From Candidatus Methanoperedens sp. (GTDB lineage: Archaea > Halobacteriota > Methanosarcinia > Methanosarcinales > Methanoperedenaceae): 33,357 nucleotides of DNA. A model generated the notes under the pieces. That model was not told the origin of the DNA. It saw only the letters and a program-made list of their open reading frames with translations, and searched no databases. Below are positions 15,256 to 23,971 of the stretch, piece after piece. The stretch is taken from NCBI GenBank assembly GCA_030650845.1, contig JAUSDC010000084.1, positions 1-33,357 of the forward strand, in the 5' to 3' direction. The position numbers and the translations under genes are program-made. Position 1 is the stretch's first letter. Every line of letters begins with the position of its first letter.

Positions 15256-15678
15256 ATGGAAAAGGAGCTGACCCGCATCGGAGTATCTCTTCCAGAGAAC
15301 TTGCTTGAAAAATTCGATGAAATAATCACAAAAAGAGGTTACTCATCACGTTCAGAAGGCATAAGGGACGCGATACGCAGCTACATCCGCTATTATGCCT
15401 GGATGAGCGAAGTGGAAGGTGAAAGGGCAGGGACGATCTCTATGGTGTACGACCACAACCAGAGAGGTCTTGTGAACTCATTGCTTGATGTTGAACATGA
15501 ATTCTCATCAATAATACGCTCCTCGCTTCACATACACATAAGTCATGACATGTGCATGGAAGTATTGCTTGTGATGGGAGAAGGGCGGGACGTAAAAAAG
15601 GTAGCAGAGAAGATAATGACTTTACGAGGGGTAAAACATGTCAAACTCACGACCATCATCCCTGGAGAAGAAATCTAA
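15256..15678 (+). CDS. nikR: NikR-family nickel-responsive regulator
   Basis: A 140-residue ribbon-helix-helix protein with an ACT-like metal-binding domain. The N-terminal RTRIGVSLPENLLEKFDEII-type strand and helices (here TRIGVSLPENLL, then RGYSSRSEGIRDAIRSYI) form the DNA-binding domain. The four high-affinity nickel ligands of E. coli NikR (His76, His87, His89, Cys95) have exact counterparts at His81, His92, His94 and Cys100 with the same spacing. Nickel matters in methanogens for F430 and hydrogenase or CODH. No nickel transporter lies in the window, so the target is elsewhere, or its own promoter. Confidence 0.92.
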   Translation: MEKELTRIGVSLPENLLEKFDEIITKRGYSSRSEGIRDAIRSYIRYYAWMSEVEGERAGTISMVYDHNQRGLVNSLLDVEHEFSSIIRSSLHIHISHDMCMEVLLVMGEGRDVKKVAEKIMTLRGVKHVKLTTIIPGEEI

Positions 15679-15680
15679 CT

Positions 15681-16625
15681 TCACCACTTGATCAGGTTGT
15701 ACATTATCGGATTGTGGTGCGTCAGTTCATGCATTATTTTTACTAACTCTTTCTTAGGGACGTTGATAGATCTCTGTGATATCCTGTAAACATCTTCTAT
15801 TTCCACTTTCCCGTAATAGCTCAGGAGTTTCACTATCCTCATGATCGTATTTTTCTTTCTTTCATGTTCACGAGTCTGGTATGTGCGTATGGCTCGCAGC
15901 AGGTCGATCCTCCTGAATTCAGGCCAGAAAGGAGCACAAAAGTAAGCAGCACATTCATTCCCGTTAGCCTGCCAGGGAAGGAAATTGGAGATTCGTTCAT
16001 CGCCCCCTGTCCTGATAATGAGATCGACGCATGGAACAGAACCGCCTGAGGGATACATATTTTTAGAGATAGTATCTTCAGTGATATCCTTTAGAGATAA
16101 ACTACCTTTTCTAATTTCTCGCGCCATGGCTTGCGTTGCATCCACGAGTTCCTGTCTTCCCCCATAAGCCAGCGCCACGTTGAGATACACACCATCGTAA
16201 TTTTTTGTGATCTCCTGCGCCCGTCTTGCCGCATTCTGCAGATTGGGGGGAAGTATATCGATATTTCCTATCACCCGAACTCTCATCCTGCGCCTGTGGG
16301 TACGTTCATCACTGCATATTTTATCGAACTTTATCCCAATAAGGTCAAAAAGCTGGTTTTTCTCGTCGTCAGTCCTTTCAAAGTTCTCTGTTGAAAAAGC
16401 ATAAACAGTAAGCTGTTTTATGCCAAGATCAAAGCTCCAGTCAAGGACTTTTTCAGTAGAATCCGCACCTTTGAGATGACCATAATAATGTGAAAGACCC
16501 TGTTTTTTTGCAAAGCGCCTGTTGCCGTCCATTATTATCGCAACATGCGATGGGATAGGCTTGCCTATTATTTCACTGGCAAGCAATTTTTCATATCCAC
16601 CATATAATATCCCTGTTAGATTCAA
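15681..16625 (-). CDS. uppS: cis-Prenyl diphosphate synthase (UppS family)
   Basis: A 314-residue (Z)-polyprenyl synthase, which extends an allylic diphosphate with isopentenyl units to make the lipid carrier for glycans. Signature segments: HVAIIMDGNRRFAKKQG with catalytic Asp33, GHLKGADSTEKVLDW, YAFSTENFERT, and the late DLIIRTGGDERISNFLPWQ and FCAPFWPEFR. It is somewhat longer than bacterial UppS, with a C-terminal extension of about 50 residues. In archaea the product is a dolichol-type carrier precursor, which would serve glycosyltransferases such as those at 23972-27027. It lies 41 nt downstream of hel308. Confidence 0.95.
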   Translation of the reverse strand: MNLTGILYGGYEKLLASEIIGKPIPSHVAIIMDGNRRFAKKQGLSHYYGHLKGADSTEKVLDWSFDLGIKQLTVYAFSTENFERTDDEKNQLFDLIGIKFDKICSDERTHRRRMRVRVIGNIDILPPNLQNAARRAQEITKNYDGVYLNVALAYGGRQELVDATQAMAREIRKGSLSLKDITEDTISKNMYPSGGSVPCVDLIIRTGGDERISNFLPWQANGNECAAYFCAPFWPEFRRIDLLRAIRTYQTREHERKKNTIMRIVKLLSYYGKVEIEDVYRISQRSINVPKKELVKIMHELTHHNPIMYNLIKW

Positions 16626-16666
16626 TCTATCACTTAACCTATTAATTACTAAACATGTATTAAAGT

Positions 16667-18985
16667 TTACCTGAAATCTCCAAGCTGGCGCTGTTCTTCT
16701 TTATCAGGTTTTTGTGGCTCATCAATCGCCCTGCCTATCTGCCTTAAGACCTTCACTGCGGTCTTTGTTCCGATAATGCGTGCCACCATATTCAGATCAG
16801 CCGTCCGAAGCGCTTCCATGCTCCGTATCCCCGCTGTATAGAGTTTTCGCGCCCTGACACGTCCTATGCCCCGAATCTGGATAAGTTCAAGGAGCTCCGG
16901 ACCAGCTCCAAATTCCACCCTTTGCGCAAGTTCATTTGCTTTCACGGCGCACGATCGTTTCTGGTCTTTTGCAAGTTCTGCCATGGAATGCACAAGCCAC
17001 AACGAAGTCTCGGAAAGCGCCCTGATATCGCCTTCTCCTATCCCGAATTTCTTCACGATCTGATCTTCTTTCACTTCATTTATCCAGTCAAGCATCACGC
17101 ATGCGGTCTTTACCTCTGACAGGAACCACTCATAGTCCTTCATGAACTGTGGCGGTATCTGAACGAACTCACCGCTGTGTTCCATTATGAAATCGCTTAT
17201 CCATCCATAATCATTAGAACGCAGGTACAGGGGGCGCATATCCGGTGTCTTGCTTATGAGGTGGAGCAGGGTAAGTTCATTATACCGCATTTCCTTCTCT
17301 TCGATTCTTTCCATTCCTTCAAGGATCATCGAAGCTGACAACGGATCGATGTACAGCCTGGATACAAGTTCCCCGAGCTTGGTGGCGAAAATACCGTTCT
17401 TTTCGATCACGAATTTTTTTTCAACAAGGAATACGATCACTTTTTCAATTACAGCTTTCAAACTCCTGGGTTCCTGTTGCGTTGAATAAAATGTCCCGCG
17501 CATGAACTCAAGGAGTTCATCCATATTCTGGGCAAAACCTGTGGCTATGGTTGAAAGAATATGGGTGCGAAGAGCATTTTCGCTTCCGAGTTTTGACCAT
17601 ATCTTTTCAACGTTGGCAAGCACATACTGCTGCATGAGTTCTTCCAGTTCATCGAAACTCTTTGCTATAAGTACGGATTCACCATACGGGTCAAGCCGCG
17701 GTCGTCCAGCCCTTCCAGCCATCTGCTTGTACTCAAGCACCGGGATGGGGGTAAGACCTTCATTGGCATTATACCTGCGATAACCTTTGATTATGACCCT
17801 GCGTGCAGGAAGATTCAGCCCTGCAGCAAGTGTAGGCGTGGCAGATATCACTTTAATAATTCCGTTTCGGAATCCACCCTCGATAAGCTTTCTCTGCTCC
17901 GAGATGAGCCCTGCGTGGTGGAACGCACTTCCGTTCTCAATGCAGAGGGCGAGTTTTTGCGCTGTGTCCACTTCACTTGATTCCCGCACCTGTGCTGCGA
18001 TATCCTTTAATTTTTCTTTTGTTTCGCCAGATATAAGAGATGATATTGAGGTTCCTGTGCGTGAAGCCATTCCTTCGGAATTCTTGCGGCTGCTCTCAAA
18101 TATCAGGCACTGTCCTCCTTCTGCCAGAGTATCCGTAACAAGAGAGATCGCCAGGTCCCTGGATCTTCCTTTCACTTCCCTCTGGCTGCCATCGCCAAAA
18201 TTTATCGCGTTCCCAAAGAATACGCCCTCTTTTAATACAATGGGGCGCCAGTCGCTTAGCACAAGTGAAGCATCCAGCCATTTTGCTATCTCATCAGCAT
18301 TGCCAATGGTAGCTGAAAGCGCTATTATCTGCATATTGGGATTTATCTGGCGCAACTTTGCAAGGACTATTTCAAGCGTCGGTCCCCGGTCTGGTGAATC
18401 TATCAGGTGTACCTCATCAGCAACAACAACAGTTATTTCCTCCATCCACCGGCTCCTGTTCCGGAGGAGCGAGTCCACTTTTTCTGAGGTGGCAACGATA
18501 ATATCGAATTGTCCGAGCCAGTCATCGCGTGAATCGAAGTCACCTGTGGCGATCCCTGCGGACACACTGCGCCCGCTGCTTTTTATTATGGGCTCAAATG
18601 TGCGGAAACGGTCATATTTTTCTGATGCCAGGGCGCGAAGAGGGACGATATAGAGGGCTTTTCCGGGATGATCTTCATTCATTATGGATTTTAACATGGC
18701 GAACTCTGCAAGCAGGGTTTTCCCTGAGGCTGTGGGTATGGCAGCAACGATGTTTTTGTGTTCGAGAAGACCGGCTTTGATGGCGTCGGACTGGGGGGGA
18801 TAGAGTTCTGTTATACCTGAATTAAGATAGAAACCTTGTACAACTTGAGGGAGGTTCAGATCTTTTATTTTTATTGAATTAGAATTGTCTATTGCTTTAT
18901 TAATTCTGTCAGCTTGAATAAACCCGGATGTCAAGATATCTGTATTTTTTACTGATCTCTCTTTCTCTCGTTCTTTTTTTTTCAT
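16667..18985 (-). CDS. hel308: Hel308-type Ski2-like DNA helicase
   Basis: A superfamily 2 helicase of 772 residues that unwinds lagging-strand and fork DNA in archaea. The Q-motif LYPPQ (61-65), Walker A AAIPTASGKT (81-90), DEVH box in VVVADEVHLID, motif III ALSATIGNADEIAKWL, motif VI MAGRAGRPRLDPYG, winged-helix and ratchet regions and a C-terminal helix-hairpin-helix (IQIRGIGRVRARKLYTAGI) are all visible. The N-terminal stretch of about 40 charged residues before IKDLNLPQ is unusual, so the true start could be later. It is first in a pair with uppS. Confidence 0.95.
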   Translation of the reverse strand: MKKKEREKERSVKNTDILTSGFIQADRINKAIDNSNSIKIKDLNLPQVVQGFYLNSGITELYPPQSDAIKAGLLEHKNIVAAIPTASGKTLLAEFAMLKSIMNEDHPGKALYIVPLRALASEKYDRFRTFEPIIKSSGRSVSAGIATGDFDSRDDWLGQFDIIVATSEKVDSLLRNRSRWMEEITVVVADEVHLIDSPDRGPTLEIVLAKLRQINPNMQIIALSATIGNADEIAKWLDASLVLSDWRPIVLKEGVFFGNAINFGDGSQREVKGRSRDLAISLVTDTLAEGGQCLIFESSRKNSEGMASRTGTSISSLISGETKEKLKDIAAQVRESSEVDTAQKLALCIENGSAFHHAGLISEQRKLIEGGFRNGIIKVISATPTLAAGLNLPARRVIIKGYRRYNANEGLTPIPVLEYKQMAGRAGRPRLDPYGESVLIAKSFDELEELMQQYVLANVEKIWSKLGSENALRTHILSTIATGFAQNMDELLEFMRGTFYSTQQEPRSLKAVIEKVIVFLVEKKFVIEKNGIFATKLGELVSRLYIDPLSASMILEGMERIEEKEMRYNELTLLHLISKTPDMRPLYLRSNDYGWISDFIMEHSGEFVQIPPQFMKDYEWFLSEVKTACVMLDWINEVKEDQIVKKFGIGEGDIRALSETSLWLVHSMAELAKDQKRSCAVKANELAQRVEFGAGPELLELIQIRGIGRVRARKLYTAGIRSMEALRTADLNMVARIIGTKTAVKVLRQIGRAIDEPQKPDKEEQRQLGDFR

Positions 18986-19230
18986 TTGTGAAATCGTAAT
19001 ATTAGATTTTTATCATTAGCCCATTCTAATCTTACAATATTTCCCCTATGAGCTTGAAGCAAAAATAGCTTGTTATTGTGTTATTATTTTGACTCTAGGG
19101 TGTCATTATAATATCTATGGAAAAATCCCAAAATGGCCTTCATGATATTGATAAAATGCATCGGGATAATTTATTACTCTATCAAAGTTATTGGCTTGTG
19201 TCCAGTATTCATAAAATAGCTGCGAATGTT

Positions 19231-19239
19231 ATTTATATA
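19231..19239 (+). promoter_or_regulatory. TATA box of the DUF373 gene
   Basis: ATTTATATA is centred about 26 nt before the ATG at 19262 with no ribosome binding site between, a clear leaderless arrangement. The rest of the gap from 18986 holds no supported gene. Confidence 0.6.
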
Positions 19240-19261
19240 AACATGGCAATATTGGATTACA

Positions 19262-20353
19262 ATGCAGACATTGATTATCTGTATAGATCGTGACAATGAC
19301 CTCGGGGAGAAAGCCGGAGTTCCAAGTCCTATAATCGGGAGAGCAGCAAACCTTGATGCAGCCATCAAGCTAGCCTCCGCCGACCCTGAAGATTCAGATA
19401 TCAATACCATTTTTGGCGGTATCAAAGTATTTGACGAATTAACAGAAGAAAAAATAGACGTAGAGATCGTATCTATCGCCGGTGACAAAAAGGTTGGAAG
19501 AGCAGCGGATAAAAAAATTGCCCACCAGCTTGAAGCCATTCTTGAAAAATTAAAGCCTCAGAGTACGATACTTGTTTCTGATGGAGCAGAAGATGAATCA
19601 GTACTTCCTATCATCCAGTCAAGGATCAAGGTCGACTCTGTCCATAGAGTAATTGTTAAGCAGCACGAAAACCTGGAAAGCACATATTATATAATTAAAC
19701 AGGCTTTTAACGACCCCAAGATCTCGCATACCTTTTTCATGCCCATTGGTCTTGCATTCATGATATACGCCATTTCACTATATGCGAACAAACCTGAAGT
19801 AGGTAGCATTGTGATCATGGGAGCGATAGGTGTGTATGCACTATTCCGTGGCACTGGACTTGATGATGCTTTTAATGAATTCAAAGGTGTTATGACGAAA
19901 TCGATGCATGGGGGGAAGATCACTTTTGTCATGTATCTTGCAGCCATAATCCTTTCACTCATAGGAACAGTCCAGGGATTTCTTGAACTCTGGGATTTTT
20001 ATAACCGCGAGATCATGGTAGGTTATCTCATACTACTTCTCGGGTATGTTAATGCCTCTATATGGTGGTATGTAATAGCAGGGGTTTTGATAAGTGCAGG
20101 AAAAATAGTGGACATGCGACTTGCCAGGGAGAAGATCGGAAGACAGTGGTCCCATCCTTTTTTTATCCTTGCTGGCGGTCTTCTGTTCTGGAGCGGCAGT
20201 ATTTATATCCTGGTAATAAGCGGTGCAATTGAAGTTTTTCCGCTTATCGATGACAGAAAGCAATTCATATTTTTAACTGTCCTTGCAGCCATCATCATTG
20301 CAGCTATCGGAGCAAGGATCTCAATACGATCTGAAAAAAACGTGTTGAATTAA
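19262..20353 (+). CDS. DUF373 family integral membrane protein
   Basis: A 363-residue archaeal protein. The soluble N-terminal domain (about 1-150) begins with the family motif TLIICIDRDNDLGEKAG and contains SIAGDKKVGRAADKKIAHQL and ILVSDGAEDE. The C-terminal half has about six hydrophobic segments, starting at HTFFMPIGLAFMIYAISLYA and ending before the basic tail ARISIRSEKN. Family DUF373 is widespread in Euryarchaeota and its function is unknown. The last 4 nt overlap the converging RuvC-like gene. Confidence 0.9.
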   Translation: MQTLIICIDRDNDLGEKAGVPSPIIGRAANLDAAIKLASADPEDSDINTIFGGIKVFDELTEEKIDVEIVSIAGDKKVGRAADKKIAHQLEAILEKLKPQSTILVSDGAEDESVLPIIQSRIKVDSVHRVIVKQHENLESTYYIIKQAFNDPKISHTFFMPIGLAFMIYAISLYANKPEVGSIVIMGAIGVYALFRGTGLDDAFNEFKGVMTKSMHGGKITFVMYLAAIILSLIGTVQGFLELWDFYNREIMVGYLILLLGYVNASIWWYVIAGVLISAGKIVDMRLAREKIGRQWSHPFFILAGGLLFWSGSIYILVISGAIEVFPLIDDRKQFIFLTVLAAIIIAAIGARISIRSEKNVLN

Positions 20354-21108
20354 GAACCGTTGTGCTGTTCAACTGCTTCTTCCAGCGTCATATCACCTTT
20401 TGCCACAGCCCTGGCAAGAAGGCGGGGGATCGTGGAGCGCCCGTTCGAGTGTTCCCTGCTGTGTTCCTGGATCACCCTAACTTCACCCTGCGACGGCTCT
20501 ATGTATTGTTTTCCAACTTTTTTCCCTTTGATCCTGGCGATGTTTATGGCCGCTATTATATCTGATACGACCTGCCCATGAACCCCCCTTCCAAGACGGG
20601 GTGTGGTACCGGTCTCATCCACCATTTCAATATGCAGTCCAAGATCAAGCATGTCATTGACAAGCCGGGAACGGACAAGCCTGGCTCCATGCCCGATACG
20701 CACCAGAACATTCTTACCATCAAATTCACGCAAGATATTTTTAATGAGCGGGCAGACCTCTCCTGATGAAACATGGTGAACTGAAATGGTTTTGCCATTC
20801 CCGAGCACTGCAATACCTGGATATTTACCCGGGTCTATCCCGATTATTATCTCGTCGAATTCCTCAGCATAAAGAAGGGAATATGCCCTGTCAACTGTAG
20901 CTTGCGCGTGCCCATCTGCTATGATCATCCTGTCATGGCTAAAGTCGATGTTGTGGGATTCTTCTTCTGTTGTAATGATCACTGCAACATTTGATGGGAT
21001 CCTATCAATTGGAGTTAGAACCAGCACGTCAATATTACTGCGCGACCTCGTCTCTTCTATGATCGAGTGATAGACTGAAAAATCGTCTGTGACAAGGGCT
21101 ATCCGTTT
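20350..21108 (-). CDS. RuvC/RNase H-fold protein of unknown function, start codon unclear
   Basis: The first conventional start (GTG at 21027) gives 225 residues, but coding-quality sequence continues upstream, reading KRIALVTDDFSVYHSIIEETR, to an in-frame stop at 21115-21117. A strong AAGGAGG (21122-21128) and a TATA-rich box (21151-21164) precede it, so translation should begin near 21111, where an ATG is expected but TAT is found. Numbered from the GTG, acidic residues match a RuvC-type site: Asp65 in IIIGIDPGKYPG, Glu138 in MVDETGT and Asp156 in VVSDIIAAINIAR. The fold is likely nuclease-like; substrate and role are unknown. It is downstream of pyrC. Confidence 0.72.
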   Translation of the reverse strand, partial: KRIALVTDDFSVYHSIIEETRSRSNIDVLVLTPIDRIPSNVAVIITTEEESHNIDFSHDRMIIADGHAQATVDRAYSLLYAEEFDEIIIGIDPGKYPGIAVLGNGKTISVHHVSSGEVCPLIKNILREFDGKNVLVRIGHGARLVRSRLVNDMLDLGLHIEMVDETGTTPRLGRGVHGQVVSDIIAAINIARIKGKKVGKQYIEPSQGEVRVIQEHSREHSNGRSTIPRLLARAVAKGDMTLEEAVEQHNGS

Positions 21109-21121
21109 ATACCTTTAAAGC

Positions 21122-21164
21122 CCTCCTTGATAGGTTCATTTTGCACTGATTTATTATATTATAC
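21122..21164 (-). promoter_or_regulatory. TATA box and ribosome binding site of the RuvC-like gene
   Basis: On the minus strand GTATAATATAATAA (21151-21164) is followed by AAGGAGG (21128-21122). The ribosome binding site ends 10 nt before the codon TAT at 21111, where homology-like coding sequence begins. This argues that translation begins well upstream of the GTG at 21027. Confidence 0.55.
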
Positions 21165-21184
21165 CTCACGGTATATTACCCTTT

Positions 21185-22522
21185 TCAATCCTCTTGATCT
21201 TTCCTGCTGACAAATCCACGACCTGGGATCGCCCTTCCACACCCTCTTTTTGCAATTATTTCTCCATCTTCGACTACAATTTCTCCTCTTGATATTGTCA
21301 TTTTCGGGAAAATACCCTGCATCCTGTCATATGGCGTCCATCCTGCCTTGCTGTGCATTTTTTCCTTGCGTATCACTGCAGGTTCACCGATCACCACAAG
21401 GTCTGCGTCATATCCCTGTTCGATCACTCCTTTTGGAAGCCCGAAAATTTGAGCGGGTTTCGTGCATGCAACCTCAAGCAGCCGCTTCAGTGTGATCAGA
21501 TTGCGTTTAACTGCCAGAAGCATTAATGGCATCATGGTCTCAACACCCGGAACACCTGCAGGAGCGCTCCAGATGTCTGTCTGTTTCTCATGCTCAAGAT
21601 GGGGGGCATGGTCTGAGGCTATGATATCAATGATGCCGTCATTCAATCCTTCCCATAATCTCTGCTGGGATTGGTAATCTCGAAGCGGCGGGTTCATTTT
21701 TCCCAGCGTCCCAAGACGCTTATAATCCTTTGTGGAAAGGAACAGATGGTGGGGCGCTACCTCGCAGGTAATGTTGTTATTGTTCGTTTTTGCTTCTCTT
21801 ATTGATTCAAGGCTTTCGCCTGCACTGATATGACAGAAATGCAGTTTTGTGTTCCCTGCTATTTTTATCGCTTTTTCAATAGCGATCTTCTCAGACAGCG
21901 GTGGCCGTGACTTTGAATGTGATTCCGGCTGCGAAGCCCCTTTTAGCGCATGGACGAACCGTATTCTAGTTTCCTCATCCTCAGCATGGATGCATGCAAC
22001 AGCACCCAGGGTCCCTATTATGCCAAGCGCCTCTCCAAGCGTCCTGTCATTCACGTTTAGAGCCCGGGTTGACTCTGCCATGAATATCTCTCCGAACGCG
22101 GTTGCACCAAGTTCCCACATGGATTTTAATTGTTTCAGGTTATGCGTAACACCTGCATTTATCCCGTAATCGATTATTGACTTTTTCGCTTCCTTCTGTT
22201 TTTTCTTGAAGGAATCCGGGTCAATAGTTGGAGGAATCGTGTTTGGATGGTCGATCACTGTGGTGACACCTCCTGCAGCAGCTGCGCAGGAGCCGGTGTA
22301 CCAGTCCTCTTTTTTTGTCATTCCGGGGTCTCGAAAATGAACATGCACATCAATGGCTCCGGGCAGAACAAGTGCATTTTTCGCATTGATAACTTCATCA
22401 ACGTCTTTTGCATCGATGATCTTTGCGACTTTTGTTATTTTCCCGTTATCTATTGCGATCTCGGCTGGCTGGATAGCGTTATTGATAAAGATCCTGGCAT
22501 TCTTTATTACAATGTCTGGCAT
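21185..22522 (-). CDS. pyrC: Dihydroorotase
   Basis: A 445-residue amidohydrolase of class I dihydroorotase type, which cyclises carbamoyl-aspartate to dihydroorotate in pyrimidine synthesis. The metal motif GAIDVHVHFRDPG (residues about 55-67) and the later CHISAGES, PHHLFLS and ASDHAPHLEHEK segments fit the family. The C-terminal GVIEQGYDADLVVIGEP strand is typical. It lies upstream of the RuvC-like gene on the same strand. Other amidohydrolases (allantoinase, hydantoinase) are less likely given the FRDPG motif. Confidence 0.93.
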   Translation of the reverse strand: MPDIVIKNARIFINNAIQPAEIAIDNGKITKVAKIIDAKDVDEVINAKNALVLPGAIDVHVHFRDPGMTKKEDWYTGSCAAAAGGVTTVIDHPNTIPPTIDPDSFKKKQKEAKKSIIDYGINAGVTHNLKQLKSMWELGATAFGEIFMAESTRALNVNDRTLGEALGIIGTLGAVACIHAEDEETRIRFVHALKGASQPESHSKSRPPLSEKIAIEKAIKIAGNTKLHFCHISAGESLESIREAKTNNNNITCEVAPHHLFLSTKDYKRLGTLGKMNPPLRDYQSQQRLWEGLNDGIIDIIASDHAPHLEHEKQTDIWSAPAGVPGVETMMPLMLLAVKRNLITLKRLLEVACTKPAQIFGLPKGVIEQGYDADLVVIGEPAVIRKEKMHSKAGWTPYDRMQGIFPKMTISRGEIVVEDGEIIAKRGCGRAIPGRGFVSRKDQED

Positions 22523-22646
22523 GGTGGTTACTCGATTTTATACTTGAATTTTATATAAGGCTTCCTTATTAGATAAATGATACCTGATCTGGGAATACCC
22601 TGAATATGCATCATATCTCGAATTGTTTCGCATGCCTCAGAAACCT

Positions 22647-22656
22647 TATTTTATAA
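22647..22656 (+). promoter_or_regulatory. TATA box of the deaminase gene
   Basis: TTATTTTATA is centred about 26 nt before the ATG at 22677. This supports 22677 over an upstream in-frame TTG at 22623 as the real start, giving a leaderless message. Confidence 0.5.
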
Positions 22657-22676
22657 CTTCACCATTATTACTATCC

Positions 22677-23936
22677 ATGGCAGACCTCATTATCAACGGC
22701 GGTAAAGTGCTTACAATGGATGGAACTGTTATCAATAAGGGAACAGTGGTCGTAGATAAAGGTTTGATAAAGTATGTAGGCAAGACTACAAAAGAGAAAG
22801 CAGAAAAAGTGATAGATGCACAGGGCTGTGTTGTAATGCCTGGTCTTGTTAACGCACATACGCATGTTCCCATGACACTTTTTCGAGGGATTGCGGATGG
22901 ATTATCTTATGCAGAATGGATGAAAAAGATCCAGATGGCAGAGACAAAACTCACTTCATCGGATGTTCGCTCTGGCGCATACCTTGGCATTCTTGAGATG
23001 ATCCGCTCAGGAACTACCACGTTTGCAGATATGTATATCCATGAGGATGAAGTGGCTCAGGTGGTGGAAGAAACAGGCATCAGGGCTGCACTGGGGTACG
23101 GGATGATCGAAGGTCTGAATGAGGATACAGATACAAAACTAAAGAGCAGGGAGATATTTGTGAAAAAATGGAATGGCGCAGCTGATGGCAGGATCACAAC
23201 TATGTATGCGCCGCATTCGGCGGCTTCTTGCTCAAAGGAGTTTCTGATCAAAGTAAAGGAACTTGCGCAAAGTGATAATTCCAGGGTTCATATCCATATA
23301 CTTGAGACAGAGGACGAACTGAAAACGATGAAAAAACGTTTTGGTATGTGCTCGGTAAATCTTCTCAATAGCATTGGTATGCTAGGACCCTCCGTGCTTG
23401 CAGCGCACTGCATCTGGTTATCTGATGATGATATCGATATTCTCAAAGAAAAAGAGGTTAATGTAGTTCACTGCCCCTCAAGCAACATGGCTCTGGGCAC
23501 AGGGGTTTCGCCTGTCCCAAAGATGCTAGGAAAGGGCATTAATGTGGCGCTGGGCACTGATGGCGCAGCGTCAGGCGGCAGCCTGGATATGTGGAAGGAA
23601 ATGCGTTGTACTTCGCTTCTGCACAGGCTCAAAGATCCACAGGCAATGCCTCCATCAAAAATCCTGGAGATGGCGACAGTTAATGGGGCGAAGGCGATTG
23701 GGATCAATGCAGGGGTGCTGGCTCCGGGACGGCTTGCGGATATAATTATAGTTGATATTAAGAAACCACAGTTTACCTCCATGGATCTTAGTTCGGCCCT
23801 GGTGCACGGCGCTGCAGGGTGTGATGTCAGGACGACAATAGTTGGTGGGAGAATATTGATGGAGGAACACAGGGTCGATCTGGATGAGGACATGATAATT
23901 GAGGATGCGGGGGAGGCGATGAAAAACAAAAAATGA
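22677..23936 (+). CDS. Amidohydrolase: 5'-deoxyadenosine / MTA / SAH deaminase type
   Basis: A protein of about 419 residues in the cytosine deaminase-like amidohydrolase group that deaminates adenosine-type nucleosides (5'-deoxyadenosine, methylthioadenosine, S-adenosylhomocysteine). Signature parts: MPGLVNAHTHVPMTLFRGIADG metal motif, IHILETEDE, LAAHCIWLS, VVHCPSSNMALGTG and ALGTDGAASGGSLDMWKEMR. In methanogens this enzyme (DadD) takes part in recycling of 5'-deoxyadenosine from radical-SAM reactions. Which nucleoside is preferred cannot be told from sequence. Confidence 0.9.
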   Translation: MADLIINGGKVLTMDGTVINKGTVVVDKGLIKYVGKTTKEKAEKVIDAQGCVVMPGLVNAHTHVPMTLFRGIADGLSYAEWMKKIQMAETKLTSSDVRSGAYLGILEMIRSGTTTFADMYIHEDEVAQVVEETGIRAALGYGMIEGLNEDTDTKLKSREIFVKKWNGAADGRITTMYAPHSAASCSKEFLIKVKELAQSDNSRVHIHILETEDELKTMKKRFGMCSVNLLNSIGMLGPSVLAAHCIWLSDDDIDILKEKEVNVVHCPSSNMALGTGVSPVPKMLGKGINVALGTDGAASGGSLDMWKEMRCTSLLHRLKDPQAMPPSKILEMATVNGAKAIGINAGVLAPGRLADIIIVDIKKPQFTSMDLSSALVHGAAGCDVRTTIVGGRILMEEHRVDLDEDMIIEDAGEAMKNKK

Positions 23937-23971
23937 AAAGATATTTACATCCTTAAGATATTCTTGATGCA

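Noticed and set aside
17787-18653. Plus-strand open frame of 288 codons
   Set aside because: Antisense to hel308; its composition (Ser/Arg/Pro-rich) mirrors the helicase codons and no domain is seen.
19117-19293. 58-codon plus-strand frame before the DUF373 gene
   Set aside because: It covers the TATA box of the DUF373 gene and overlaps its start in another frame; no ribosome binding site.
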